A stretch of DNA of 31,690 nt from IOR16 sp034927775. Lineage in GTDB: Bacteria; Bacillota; Clostridia; Peptostreptococcales; Anaerovoracaceae. The position numbers were made by a program, and so were the translations under genes. Shown here in pieces: positions 15,340 to 24,140 of this stretch (position 1 is its first letter; each line of letters starts with the position of its first letter). Location: the NCBI GenBank assembly GCA_034927775.1, contig JAYFPL010000137.1, forward strand, positions 1-31,690. The letters are read 5' to 3'. Under the pieces are notes generated by a model, which made no database searches, was not told the DNA's origin, and saw nothing but the letters and a program-made list of their open reading frames with translations.

Positions 15340-17067
15340 TTACTTATTTAGTTTCCATTCATTTACATTGGTGTGAAGTAGATGATGCGATTTTTCCGAT
15401 AATGGTTTCTCCAGAAATTCTTCATACGTTTTTTGAATGGACGGATTTTCATGGGAGAAGCGTAAGTTTGCGGTACGGTCCAATCCATAAAGAATCTTTC
15501 CTCTTGATTCCGCCATTTCTACATTGTCATGAATTGGCTGCCCGCCGCCTCCGGCACAACCACCGGGACATGCCATAATTTCTACAAAATCGTATTTTAC
15601 TTCATCATTCCGAATGGCTTCAATCAGCTTTCTGGTATTTCCCAAACCACTTGCCACAGCAACATGAATTGCAGTACCTTCTATTTCAAAGACAGCTTCT
15701 TTCCAACCATCCAGACCTCGAACCCGACGAAAACTTTCCGGGTCAGGATTCTTCTTTGTCAATAAGAAGTATGCGCTTCGAAGTGCAGCTTCCATTACAC
15801 CCCCGGTTGCACCAAAGATAACTCCGGCTCCGGTAGACACACCAAACATATCATCAAATTCTTCTTCTTTTAAATCATCCGCTTTAATGTGATCCGCACG
15901 AATCATACGGTCAATTTCTCTTGTCGTCAATACCAAATCAACGTCCTGACCAAATCCTGCATCCGATAGATTTTCTACATCACATTCATATTTTTTTGCA
16001 ACACATGGCATGATGGATACCGCAAATATTTTTTCTGGTGAAATTCCAAGTTTCTCTGCAATGTATGTTTTTGTAATAGCACCAAACATCTGTTGCGGTG
16101 ATTTCGCAGAAGATAAATTTTCAACCATATCCGGATATTGTGACTTTACGAAACGAACCCATCCAGGACAGCATGATGTAAACATTGGCCATTTATATTT
16201 ATCACGGTTTTGGAAACGTTCTAAAAACTCGCTTCCTTCCTCCATGATGGTTAAATCGGCCGTATAGGTCGTATCGTAGATATAATCAAATCCCATACAG
16301 CGTAATGCACTGACTAATCTTCCCAAAGTGGCTTCTTCTTTATATAGACCTATGCCTTCTCCCCAAGAAGTTCGAACAGCCGGAGCCACTTGTACAATCG
16401 TAATTTTATCCGGATCAGCCAAAGCATCAAACATCCTGCCTACATCATCTCTTTCTCTCAAAGCTCCTACCGGACAATGGGTGATACACTGCCCACAGAG
16501 GGAACAATTTGCATCTTGTATTCTTAAATTCTGCATTACCCCGACCGTCGTACGATACCCACTTCCGGATACATTCCAAACTTGCAAATCCTGCACCTTA
16601 TCACAAACCTGTATGCATCGCATACATTTAATGCATTTGGAAGCATCCCGAATCAATGGGAAACTCTTATCCCAGCGATTTTTCTCTGCTATCATCTTAT
16701 ATGGAATTTCCACAATCCCCAAATCATTTGCAATTTTTTGCAGACTGCAATTGCCGCTTCTTACACAAGTTGCACACATACAATCATGATCGGACAAGAT
16801 TAATTCTACATTTGCTTTTCTAGTTGCACGTACTTTTGGACTGTTTGTGAAAATTTCCATATCCTGCTCCACCTCATTGTTGCAGGCAGTGATTAATTTA
16901 TCCATTCCTTTTTTTTCAACAATGCAAACACGGCAAGCTCCAATTTCATTGATGTCTTTTAAATAACATAAGTGAGGAATATGGATTCCAGCTTTTTCAG
17001 CCGCATCTAAAATGGTTGTTCCTTCCGGAACGGTTACATTTTTACCATCTATAATTAATTTTACCAT
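15340..17067 (-). CDS. hydA: [FeFe]-hydrogenase catalytic subunit HydA
   Basis: A 575-residue modular hydrogenase. A plant-type [2Fe-2S] domain (C34, C45, C48, C62) is followed by a His-Cys3 cluster (H94, C98, C101, C107) and two [4Fe-4S] clusters (C145/148/151/155 and C188/191/194/198). The H-cluster domain contains FTSCCPGW (C299, C300), IMPCVAKKYE (C355) and MACPGGCAGGGGQP (C500, C504), so all four H-cluster ligands and the proton-relay cysteine C299 are present. The small-subunit-type helix follows at the end. It reversibly interconverts protons and H2. The start at 17067 overlaps the end of the upstream flavoprotein gene by 7 bases, implying a tight complex of the two. Confidence 0.96.
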   Translation of the reverse strand: MVKLIIDGKNVTVPEGTTILDAAEKAGIHIPHLCYLKDINEIGACRVCIVEKKGMDKLITACNNEVEQDMEIFTNSPKVRATRKANVELILSDHDCMCATCVRSGNCSLQKIANDLGIVEIPYKMIAEKNRWDKSFPLIRDASKCIKCMRCIQVCDKVQDLQVWNVSGSGYRTTVGVMQNLRIQDANCSLCGQCITHCPVGALRERDDVGRMFDALADPDKITIVQVAPAVRTSWGEGIGLYKEEATLGRLVSALRCMGFDYIYDTTYTADLTIMEEGSEFLERFQNRDKYKWPMFTSCCPGWVRFVKSQYPDMVENLSSAKSPQQMFGAITKTYIAEKLGISPEKIFAVSIMPCVAKKYECDVENLSDAGFGQDVDLVLTTREIDRMIRADHIKADDLKEEEFDDMFGVSTGAGVIFGATGGVMEAALRSAYFLLTKKNPDPESFRRVRGLDGWKEAVFEIEGTAIHVAVASGLGNTRKLIEAIRNDEVKYDFVEIMACPGGCAGGGGQPIHDNVEMAESRGKILYGLDRTANLRFSHENPSIQKTYEEFLEKPLSEKSHHLLHTNVNEWKLNK

Positions 17068-18911
17068 TTTTTCACCCTTCCTCCCTTAAACACACCTAAT
17101 CCATAATGATCACAGCGCAAGCAACGCAACGCTTCATATTGAGCCTCTTCTTCCGTCATTCCTTTTTCAATCTCACCAAAGTCACCGCCTCTTTCACCCG
17201 GCAATCGTTCCTTCATCTCAACACGTGCACAAGGCGGATGATCTCCATGATGAGGTGCTGGAATTTCCACATCACATTCAATAACATGATGGTATCCCAA
17301 ATAACTATCAATGTTTGCAGCTGCAACCTTTCCGGCAGCTACGGCATTGATTACGGTAGAAGGACCGCTTACACAGTCACCACCTGCAAAAATACCAGGG
17401 ATGCTTTCAATTCCACTCGATCTTGTCGCAACAATATTTCCACGATTAATTGGAATACCATATTGTTCGAAATGTTCGGTATCTGTGGCCTGACCAATCG
17501 CTGAAATGATAATCTGACATGGAATGCATTCTTCTTCTGCTTGTGCATCCATCGGCCTTGGACGTCCGGCTTTATCTGCTTCCCCAGCAATCTGCGGCTT
17601 AACAAATAAGCATTCCACATCACCATCTTTGGTACATTCAATACGAGCCGGTGCCTTTAAATCCAATAATTCGCATCCCTCTGCAATCGCGCCCTCTATC
17701 TCTTCCGGAAGTGCCGTCATATCCTGTCTTCTTCTTCGATACACAATACTTACTTTTTTAGCACCAAGACGTTTCGCCGTTCTTGCTACATCCATAGCAA
17801 CATTTCCTCCGCCAATTACTACGACTTGCTTGTCATTGAAATCTGGCATAGTATCATCACCCATGCTTCTTAATATCTCTACGGCGGAAATCACACCTCT
17901 TGCATACTCACCTTCGATGCCAATTGTCTTATGTGTATGTGCTCCAATTGAAATGTAAACAGCATCATAATCATCCCGTAATTTTTGTATAGTGTCTCCA
18001 CTTCCTATATCATAATCTGTTTTTACTTCAACACCAGCCGATAAAATCACATCGATATCTTCCTGCAATCGTTCTCTAGGCAAACGGTAGCTTGGAATTC
18101 CATAACGAAGCATACCGCCGAGATGCGTTCTTTTTTCAAATACGGTAACGTGATGTCCCATTAAAGACAGAAAATACGCTGCACTTAATCCGCTTGGACC
18201 ACCACCAATGATCGCTACCTTTTTCCCTGTATCCGGCATTCGTTCCGGAATGGCTACCTTACCGCAATGATCTACAGCATACCGCTTCATACCACGAATG
18301 TTAATCGGTGCATCAATCAGATTTCGACGGCATCTTGCTTCACAAGGGTGCTCACAGATCAAAGCACAAACAGTTGGAAATGGATTATCTTTTCGAATCA
18401 AACGTACAGCATCATCACATTTCCCTTCCAAAACTAAAGAAATATAACCAGGAACATCCACTTCTGCCGGACAGAGTGCGACACATGGTACTGGCTGCTT
18501 TAAATTTTGGATGCTTGCAACGCATCTGTGATTTGTCACATGCTCAATGTAATCTTCTCGAAAACCTTGAAGTCCTCGAAGTACCATATTGGCAGCTTCG
18601 GTTCCAATCGCACAATCCGCAGAGTCTCGAATGGTTTTGGCAGTCTTCTCAATTAATTGAATAATATCCAAATCTACATCGTCACTGAGATCTAGAACAT
18701 CATCCAGCAAATGCTGCAATTGCCCCAAGCCAACTCGGCAAGGTACGCATTTCCCACAAGTCTGGGCATGGCAAAGCTTTAAGAAAGAAGAAGCCATATC
18801 AACAGGACATAGTCCTGGCGGACTTGCAATAATTCTTCGTTCCAAATCTTTATATAAGCCTTCTACGACTGTTTGGGCACGATCCCGAGTCTTGATATCC
18901 AATCTACTCAT
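17061..18911 (-). CDS. NuoF-type iron-sulfur domain fused to GltD-like NAD(P)H/FAD oxidoreductase (hydrogenase partner)
   Basis: A 616-residue fusion. Residues about 45-125 match only the C-terminal [4Fe-4S] end of NuoF/HydB (TCGKCVPCRVG with C52, C55, C58, plus C100); the FMN/NADH-binding part of NuoF is absent. Residues about 140-215 are the two-cluster ferredoxin region of the GltD/DPYD type (C143, C147, C182, C186, C190, C194). Then come an FAD Rossmann motif (VAIIGGGPSGLSAAYFLSLM), an NAD(P) Rossmann motif (VVVIGGGNVAMDVARTAKR) ending in VYRRRR, whose arginines favour NADPH, and the C-terminal FAD motif IFAGGDCVSGPSTVINAV. I infer it passes electrons between NAD(P)H and HydA. The ATG at 18911 has GGGAGG 10 bases upstream. 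Confidence 0.9.
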   Translation of the reverse strand: MSRLDIKTRDRAQTVVEGLYKDLERRIIASPPGLCPVDMASSFLKLCHAQTCGKCVPCRVGLGQLQHLLDDVLDLSDDVDLDIIQLIEKTAKTIRDSADCAIGTEAANMVLRGLQGFREDYIEHVTNHRCVASIQNLKQPVPCVALCPAEVDVPGYISLVLEGKCDDAVRLIRKDNPFPTVCALICEHPCEARCRRNLIDAPINIRGMKRYAVDHCGKVAIPERMPDTGKKVAIIGGGPSGLSAAYFLSLMGHHVTVFEKRTHLGGMLRYGIPSYRLPRERLQEDIDVILSAGVEVKTDYDIGSGDTIQKLRDDYDAVYISIGAHTHKTIGIEGEYARGVISAVEILRSMGDDTMPDFNDKQVVVIGGGNVAMDVARTAKRLGAKKVSIVYRRRRQDMTALPEEIEGAIAEGCELLDLKAPARIECTKDGDVECLFVKPQIAGEADKAGRPRPMDAQAEEECIPCQIIISAIGQATDTEHFEQYGIPINRGNIVATRSSGIESIPGIFAGGDCVSGPSTVINAVAAGKVAAANIDSYLGYHHVIECDVEIPAPHHGDHPPCARVEMKERLPGERGGDFGEIEKGMTEEEAQYEALRCLRCDHYGLGVFKGGRVKKW

Positions 18912-18960
18912 TTTCCTCAAACCTCCCTAAATCTAATAAAAATAATTATGCCTGGTTTTT

Positions 18961-19050
18961 CTAATTCTGTGATACTTCGATTCTGATTCCGGATACTTTT
19001 ACATTTTTAAATAATTGCAATTCATCGATTGTTATTTCTTTGACAATCAT
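18961..19050 (-). other. Unassigned open frame in the hydrogenase leader
   Basis: A 29-codon ATG frame (MIVKEITIDELQLFKNVKV...) lies inside a 64-codon stretch free of stops, reaching up to about 19152. Its composition looks protein-like, but it has no ribosome binding site, and its ATG overlaps the -10 box of the promoter at 19049-19077. It may be chance in AT-rich DNA or the remains of a gene. Confidence 0.2.
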
Positions 19051-19077
19051 TTTATCATGTTTTCGTTCTATTTTCAA
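19049..19077 (-). promoter_or_regulatory. Promoter of the hydrogenase operon
   Basis: On the minus strand, TTGAAA (19072-19077) and TAAAAT (19049-19054) with a 17-base spacer, and TG one base before the -10 (extended -10). It gives a leader of about 130 bases before the flavoprotein gene. No riboswitch-like fold is evident in that leader. Confidence 0.65.
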
Positions 19078-19182
19078 ACTAAAAAGAATATTCAAAATTT
19101 GGTATAAGGGTATAAATATTTCCAAGTTAGTATGATATTCTCCTAATTTCCGGAATTATTATTGAAAAAATGGAATAAATTG

Positions 19183-19212
19183 TTGACTCTGTACTATTAC
19201 ATATAGTACAGT
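19183..19212 (+). promoter_or_regulatory. Promoter and palindromic operator of YtrA cassette 1
   Basis: TTGACT (19183-19188) is the -35, with TACAGT (19207-19212) as a plausible -10. Between and over them lies a perfect inverted repeat, CTGTACTAT-5 bases-ATAGTACAG (19189-19211). The position between -35 and -10 is that of a repressor site, most likely for the GntR/YtrA protein encoded immediately downstream. Confidence 0.75.
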
Positions 19213-19239
19213 TATTATAAGTGAAAGGGGGTTGGTACT

Positions 19240-19635
19240 GTGTTTCAATTGGATTTAAAATCTAGAAAATCAATTTATGAACAAGTAATTGATAACATAA
19301 AAGAATTGATTCTTACCGAAGTGATGATGCCACATGAAAAACTTCCCTCTGTACGCGAATTATCCAAAACCTTAACGGTGAATCCAAACACAATTTTAAA
19401 AGCATACCGTGAATTAGAGCGAGAAGGATATTTGTATACCGTTGGGGGTTTAGGCTGCTTTGTTTCTGCAAAGGAAGACCGAAAAATCGATACGAGAAAA
19501 TTAGAAGAGGTGAAACATCGAATTCAAAATGATATTATGGAATTACGATATCTAGGGTTTCAGCCGAATGAAATTTGTAATTTTCTAAAACAAATAATTG
19601 AAGAAGGAGCATTCTGCCATGATCAAAATCAGTGA
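19240..19635 (+). CDS. GntR-family regulator, YtrA subfamily (cassette 1)
   Basis: A 131-residue regulator. A GntR winged helix spans about 10-75 (KSIYEQVIDNIKELIL, EKLPSVRELSKTLTVNPNTILKAYRELE, YLYTVGGLGCFV), followed by only about 45 residues of helical dimerisation tail (KLEEVKHRIQNDIMELRYLG), the short form of the YtrA subfamily. These repress the ABC transporter operon they head and usually respond to cell-envelope stress or antibiotics. It starts with GTG at 19240 behind AAGGGGG. Its end overlaps the ATPase gene by 17 bases. Confidence 0.92.
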   Translation: MFQLDLKSRKSIYEQVIDNIKELILTEVMMPHEKLPSVRELSKTLTVNPNTILKAYRELEREGYLYTVGGLGCFVSAKEDRKIDTRKLEEVKHRIQNDIMELRYLGFQPNEICNFLKQIIEEGAFCHDQNQ

Positions 19636-20515
19636 ACTTGACAAGTCATTTGACGGTGTTCCAGCATTGAGTGACTTAAATCTGCACATAAAAAATGGTT
19701 CTATCTATGGTCTGATCGGTGAAAACGGTTCTGGCAAAACCACTTTAATCAAACATTTAATTGGTGTTTTAAAACCAGACAGTGGCAGCATTACCATAAA
19801 TGGAGATCCGATTGAAAATAACATTAAATTAAAAGAACGTATGGGATATATTCCTGATGATCTTTATTTCTTTTCTTCTTATAATTTAAAAGAATCTGCT
19901 AAATTTTATGCTTCTGTTTATTCAAATTGGAATATAGAACGTTACGAAAAAATGCTCTTACAATTTAAATTAGATGAAAAGAGAAAGCTCAGTAAATTTT
20001 CAAAAGGCATGCAAAAACAGGCAGCATTTATTCTAACAATGTCTACAATGCCAGACTATTTAATATTAGATGAGCCCATCGATGGACTTGATCCCATCAT
20101 CCGAAAATTAGTATGGAAATATGTTGTTGAAGACGTCAGCGAACGCAAGATGACGGTTTTGGTTTCCTCCCATAACCTTAGGGAGATGGAAGGAATTTGT
20201 GATAGCATCGGTATATTAAGTAAGGGCAAAGTGAAATTGGAACGTGATGTGGATGAATTAAAATCTGATATTCATAAAATCCAGGTGGCTTTTAAAAAGA
20301 AAGTCGAAAATCCATACCAAGGACTTAACGTGCTATATAAAGAAAGCCGAGGCAGTGTAGATTTGTTAATCATACAAAATCGAAAGGATGTTGTAGAAAG
20401 TATCATTAATGAACAAAATCCAGTACTCTTTGATATTCTCCCACTGTCCTTAGAAGAAATTTTCATCTATGAATTAGGAGGCAAAGACCATGAAATACAA
20501 AGTATCTTGTTTTAG
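19619..20515 (+). CDS. ABC transporter ATP-binding protein (cassette 1)
   Basis: A 298-residue ABC ATPase: Walker A GENGSGKTT (34-42), signature-like LSKFSKGMQKQA, Walker B YLILDEPIDGLDP and switch VSSHNLREME, followed by an accessory C-terminal region of about 90 residues. The signature FSKGM (instead of LSGGQ) is typical of ATPases in YtrA-type operons. The ATG at 19619 has GAAGGAG upstream; a TTG seven codons earlier is less likely. It overlaps both neighbours, which argues for tight coupling. It powers the permease encoded next. Confidence 0.93.
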   Translation: MIKISELDKSFDGVPALSDLNLHIKNGSIYGLIGENGSGKTTLIKHLIGVLKPDSGSITINGDPIENNIKLKERMGYIPDDLYFFSSYNLKESAKFYASVYSNWNIERYEKMLLQFKLDEKRKLSKFSKGMQKQAAFILTMSTMPDYLILDEPIDGLDPIIRKLVWKYVVEDVSERKMTVLVSSHNLREMEGICDSIGILSKGKVKLERDVDELKSDIHKIQVAFKKKVENPYQGLNVLYKESRGSVDLLIIQNRKDVVESIINEQNPVLFDILPLSLEEIFIYELGGKDHEIQSILF

Positions 20516-22646
20516 CCTATCACGGCCTTTAATACAAGAGAATCTTAGACGATATTGGCCAATTTCCGTGATCGGATTTCTAATTTACTTCCTTTCCGGT
20601 GTATTTCCAATTCTCCTAAGCTATCGAAATTTAACGGACATTTCCTACTACATAGAAACGGTTCTTCAAAATGAGCATCCGTTTTTCTTATTAGTACATT
20701 TTGCATTGCCGGTTATTACTGCTGTAGTTATTTTTCGTTATCTTCAAAATCCAAGCTCTGTTGCCGTGATGCATGCAATGCCATTCCGAAGAATTACACT
20801 TTATAACAGTCAAGTCTTATCCGGTTTACTTCTAATTTGTGTGCCGGTGATAATAAACGGATTGATCCTTCTTGCTATTAGCAAACCAGTGATACCTTAT
20901 GATTATGATAGTGTGGCTCATGCAGATGTAGTAAACGTATTTTCAAGGATGTCCATAATCAATTGGATTCTGCATTCACTGTTAATTATAATATTTATTT
21001 ATGTTATCTCAGTTTTTGCCGGCATAATTACAGGAAATTCACTCATGCATTTTTGCTCAGCAATTGCCTTTAATTTCTTAGCACCCGCATTATATGGTGT
21101 ATTGCTAATATATTTTAAAGAATATTTATTTGGCTTTTATGTTAAAAGCGGAGAAACTTTGGCTTATAATTTATCTCCCTACCTTGCAATCTTAAATTCA
21201 CATGAAAATTATAGCTCGACACAAATTATTGCTTACCTTATTGTGATTCTTTGTCTTTTTATTCTCTCTGCATTTTTGTACGAGAAAAGAAAGCTCGAAA
21301 AAGCGACAGATGTATTGGTTTACTCTTTCTTAGAACCGATTATTTGCTATTTGATTGCTTTCTTTACAATGACGATATTAGGTATTTATTTTAAATTTTT
21401 AGGAGATGGTTCTCCACTTTACAGTTATATCGGATATTTCTCTGGTGCTCTTTTGGGATTTTTAATCGGAAGAATGGTCGTTAAAAAAACAATACGAATT
21501 TTTAATTTCACTTCTTTTAAAAACTTTGGAGTATATATACTGATTGCGATTGCATTCTTTATTTCCCTTGAATTTGATGTTGTTTCATACGAAAAACGAA
21601 TTCCTGTAGAAAATACCATTCAGCAAGTTTCTATGGATTATGCATTAGAGGATTATTCCTATAATTCTAATCGATTTAAAGATCATGAAGAACTTGTAAC
21701 ACAATACAAGGATCCAGAGAACATTAAGAGTATTATCAACTTTCATAAGCAAATTGTTGCAGACAAAGATAAAATTCAAGAAAACAAGGAAAACTATCGT
21801 TATCGTACTTCTTCAATCGTATTTACATACACTACGAATTCCGGTCGAACAATAAACCGTTTTTACGAGGTTCCCTATTGGCTCATTGCAGAGAATGAAA
21901 GCTTGAAGACTCTTTATGAATCAAATGAATTCCGATCGAATTTACAATTAACGAAAGTAAACGGAAATGATTTGCAAGAAGCAACAATTTACAGCAGAGT
22001 TACTAATACAATTGATACCAGTGTTACAAACGATGACCTTAAAGGTTTAATCTCTGCAATCAATTCCGATGTCAATGCCCTAACCTACAAGCAGCTTTGT
22101 TCGTTTACAATGCCGCTATGCAGCATTGAAATTGAATATAAGGATCGCTCAAATCCTAGAAATATAACAATGAGTGAGACAAAAAATACAACAACCGCTG
22201 CAAAAATAGATTATGAGACGAATATAAAGGAATATGCGATTCGTCCTTATTACACACATACCATTAATTGGTTAAACAAGCACGGATATGATATTTATAC
22301 GGATTATATGAAAAAGGAGCCACTGTATGCCGTCGGCATCCTTATCAGTGATGAAGAAACAAATGAAAAAACGTATCAAACAAAACAATCCTATGTTGAT
22401 CCATTTCTTGATTCGTACTATAATCTAGGGCTAGAACCTCCGCAACAACAAGAAAATTTAATTGTGATTACGGACTTGAAAAAGATTCGTGAACTCTATG
22501 AATTAGGAAGTAACATTCAAGTGGACAATAACAAATATTACAGCATCCAAGTTGTATATAAGGGGAACAATGGGGATGCACTGCCTACAGAGTTTTATCT
22601 GGAAACTACAAACGTACCGGATTATATCTCAAATTTCTTTCAATAA
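20490..22646 (+). CDS. ABC-2-type permease with large extracytoplasmic C-terminal domain (cassette 1)
   Basis: A 718-residue membrane protein. The first 370 residues hold about eight to nine hydrophobic helices (WPISVIGFLIYFLSGVFPI, LLLICVPVIINGLILLAI, IICYLIAFFTMTILGIYF, and a last one near VYILIAIAFFISLEF). The remaining 345 residues are soluble and probably outside the cell, with many Tyr/Asn-rich segments, like the DUF6449-type tails found on such permeases. The substrate is unknown; export or removal of an envelope-active compound would fit the YtrA context. It starts 26 bases inside the ATPase gene with GGAGG just upstream. Confidence 0.85.
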   Translation: MKYKVSCFSLSRPLIQENLRRYWPISVIGFLIYFLSGVFPILLSYRNLTDISYYIETVLQNEHPFFLLVHFALPVITAVVIFRYLQNPSSVAVMHAMPFRRITLYNSQVLSGLLLICVPVIINGLILLAISKPVIPYDYDSVAHADVVNVFSRMSIINWILHSLLIIIFIYVISVFAGIITGNSLMHFCSAIAFNFLAPALYGVLLIYFKEYLFGFYVKSGETLAYNLSPYLAILNSHENYSSTQIIAYLIVILCLFILSAFLYEKRKLEKATDVLVYSFLEPIICYLIAFFTMTILGIYFKFLGDGSPLYSYIGYFSGALLGFLIGRMVVKKTIRIFNFTSFKNFGVYILIAIAFFISLEFDVVSYEKRIPVENTIQQVSMDYALEDYSYNSNRFKDHEELVTQYKDPENIKSIINFHKQIVADKDKIQENKENYRYRTSSIVFTYTTNSGRTINRFYEVPYWLIAENESLKTLYESNEFRSNLQLTKVNGNDLQEATIYSRVTNTIDTSVTNDDLKGLISAINSDVNALTYKQLCSFTMPLCSIEIEYKDRSNPRNITMSETKNTTTAAKIDYETNIKEYAIRPYYTHTINWLNKHGYDIYTDYMKKEPLYAVGILISDEETNEKTYQTKQSYVDPFLDSYYNLGLEPPQQQENLIVITDLKKIRELYELGSNIQVDNNKYYSIQVVYKGNNGDALPTEFYLETTNVPDYISNFFQ

Positions 22647-22673
22647 ATTTATAACAAAATGGGGTTTTATATA

Positions 22674-22716
22674 AGAGAAGGGCTTTGCATTTAGTTGTGA
22701 AGCTCTTTTCTATTTA
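22674..22716 (+). terminator. Probable terminator of cassette 1
   Basis: An imperfect stem (GGGCTT paired with AAGCTC, extended by AGAA/TTCT) starts about 30 bases after the permease stop and is followed by T-rich sequence (TTTTCTATTT). Confidence 0.5.
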
Positions 22717-22788
22717 GTAATGATATAAAAAATATTGTGAGATACTATAAAAAATTGCATAATGGTATTTATGGATAACAATAAAAAA

Positions 22789-22810
22789 ATGCACAGCAAT
22801 ATTTGTGCAT
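22789..22810 (+). other. Short hairpin just upstream of the BaiN-like gene
   Basis: A 7-base perfect inverted repeat, ATGCACA-8 bases-TGTGCAT, ends 10 bases before the GGAG of the next gene. There is no T run, so it is not a normal terminator. It could be a leader structure or a protein site. Confidence 0.35.
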
Positions 22811-22830
22811 AATAATAAATGGAGATTTTT

Positions 22831-24048
22831 ATGGTTTATGATTTAATTATTATTGGCGGAGGTGCAGCAGGATTATTTTCCGGTGCTTCCCTTCCTAAAA
22901 AAGTGAATGGCTTAATATTAGAAAAATCCAATTCACTCGGAAAGAAGCTTCTTATGTCTGGCAGTGGGCAATGCAATCTCACCCATAGTGGGAGCATCAA
23001 AGATTTTTTATCTCACTACGGAAAACAGGGAAAAGCGATTCGATCTGTATTATACCAATTTAATAACGATGCCCTTATCTCTTTTTTCAAAGAAAAAGAG
23101 ATTTCCACTATTATAAGAGAAGATGGAAAAGTATTTCCAGAATCTCTGAAAGCAAAAGATGTATTAGAATGTCTTTGCTCACTTTGTAAAAAAAATGGAC
23201 TTTCTTTTCTCTTATCTTCAAAAGTTATAGATCTAAAGAAAGAAAAAGAGAATGGCTACTACTCTGTGGTATGTGAAAATAACACTTATCGTTCCAAAAA
23301 AATAATTATAGCAACCGGTGGATGCTCTTATCCAACTACCGGTTCTGATGGAAATTTCTTTCCAGTCTTATCAAAACTTGGAATGACCATTGAGCCGCTT
23401 CATCCGGCTTTAACTCCAGTTTTCGTAGAGGGCTATCCCTATTCTGCGCTGTCTGGCATATCGTTTGATACTGTAAAGCTGCAGATCACATCGAAAGATG
23501 GAAAAAAGATTGCTGAACACAGTGATTCACTCTTATTTACACATAGAAATTTTTCCGGACCGGTCATTTTAAATACTTCTCGCTTCGCATCACCTGGTTT
23601 ATTTTTACGTATTCAATATCTTCCTTATTTATCAAGCGAGGAACTACTCTCTTTGTTGAAAAAAAATCTTTCCGGAAATCAAAAACAACTGATTACAGTA
23701 TTGCAGGAACTTCTCCCTCTTCCAAAAAGATTTTTGGAAGTGATTTGTGAACGTCTTTCTCTGTCACCAAATCAGAAGTTCTCGCAAATTACCGGATCGG
23801 ATGTCAAACGTCTTACTGACGTTTTGACAAAGGATTCTTATAGAATCAGTAGCTTGGATCAATATAACAAAGCTATGGTAACAGCTGGAGGAATCGCACT
23901 TTCAGATGTCAATTTAAAAACCATGGAATGTAAAGATTATCCCGGGCTATATTTTGCAGGTGAAACATTGGATGTAGATGGTGATACCGGTGGTTATAAT
24001 CTGCAATTTGCATTCTCTTCCGGCCATTTGGCTGCACAGCATATCTAA
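22831..24048 (+). CDS. FAD-dependent oxidoreductase, BaiN/HI0933 (YhiN) family
   Basis: A 405-residue flavoprotein. The N-terminal DLIIIGGGAAGLFSGASL is the FAD-binding Rossmann motif, followed by the family-typical KKLLMSGSGQCNLTHSG (about 38-54). IIATGGCSYPTTGSDG marks the second dinucleotide segment and LLFTHRNFSGPVIL a family motif. The C-terminus YFAGETLDVDGDTGGYNLQFAFSSGHLA is the closing FAD contact. The family is widespread and includes BaiN of bile-acid-metabolising clostridia, but the substrate here is not known. The ATG at 22831 has GGAG 6 bases before it; the ATG at 22819 overlaps that site and is rejected. It stands alone between the two YtrA cassettes. Confidence 0.92.
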   Translation: MVYDLIIIGGGAAGLFSGASLPKKVNGLILEKSNSLGKKLLMSGSGQCNLTHSGSIKDFLSHYGKQGKAIRSVLYQFNNDALISFFKEKEISTIIREDGKVFPESLKAKDVLECLCSLCKKNGLSFLLSSKVIDLKKEKENGYYSVVCENNTYRSKKIIIATGGCSYPTTGSDGNFFPVLSKLGMTIEPLHPALTPVFVEGYPYSALSGISFDTVKLQITSKDGKKIAEHSDSLLFTHRNFSGPVILNTSRFASPGLFLRIQYLPYLSSEELLSLLKKNLSGNQKQLITVLQELLPLPKRFLEVICERLSLSPNQKFSQITGSDVKRLTDVLTKDSYRISSLDQYNKAMVTAGGIALSDVNLKTMECKDYPGLYFAGETLDVDGDTGGYNLQFAFSSGHLAAQHI

Positions 24049-24067
24049 AAAAATTTTTATAGTTCTA

Positions 24068-24127
24068 TTGACATACTGCAAAACATACGTTAAAGTGTGT
24101 ATATACAATATATACACTTTAACGTAT
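24068..24127 (+). promoter_or_regulatory. Promoter with 43-bp palindromic operator of YtrA cassette 2
   Basis: TTGACA (24068-24073), a 17-base spacer and TAAAGT (24091-24096) form the promoter. A palindrome spans 24085-24127, centred on 24106: ATACGTTAAAGTGT and its complement ACACTTTAACGTAT form the outer arms, with TATAT/ATATA inside. Only one pair (G/T) and the centre are unmatched. It covers the -10, the start point and the early leader, and ends 14 bases before the regulator ATG. It is probably bound by the YtrA-type regulator it precedes. Confidence 0.8.
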
Positions 24128-24140
24128 TGAGGTGCACTCT

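Noticed and set aside
16328..16789. 153-codon plus-strand open frame opposite hydA
   Set aside because: It is antisense to the conserved cluster-binding part of HydA, has no ribosome binding site and no recognisable protein features; a codon-structure shadow.
17524..17958. 144-codon plus-strand open frame opposite the hydrogenase flavoprotein
   Set aside because: It is antisense to the NAD(P)/FAD domain motifs of the real gene and lacks a start signal.
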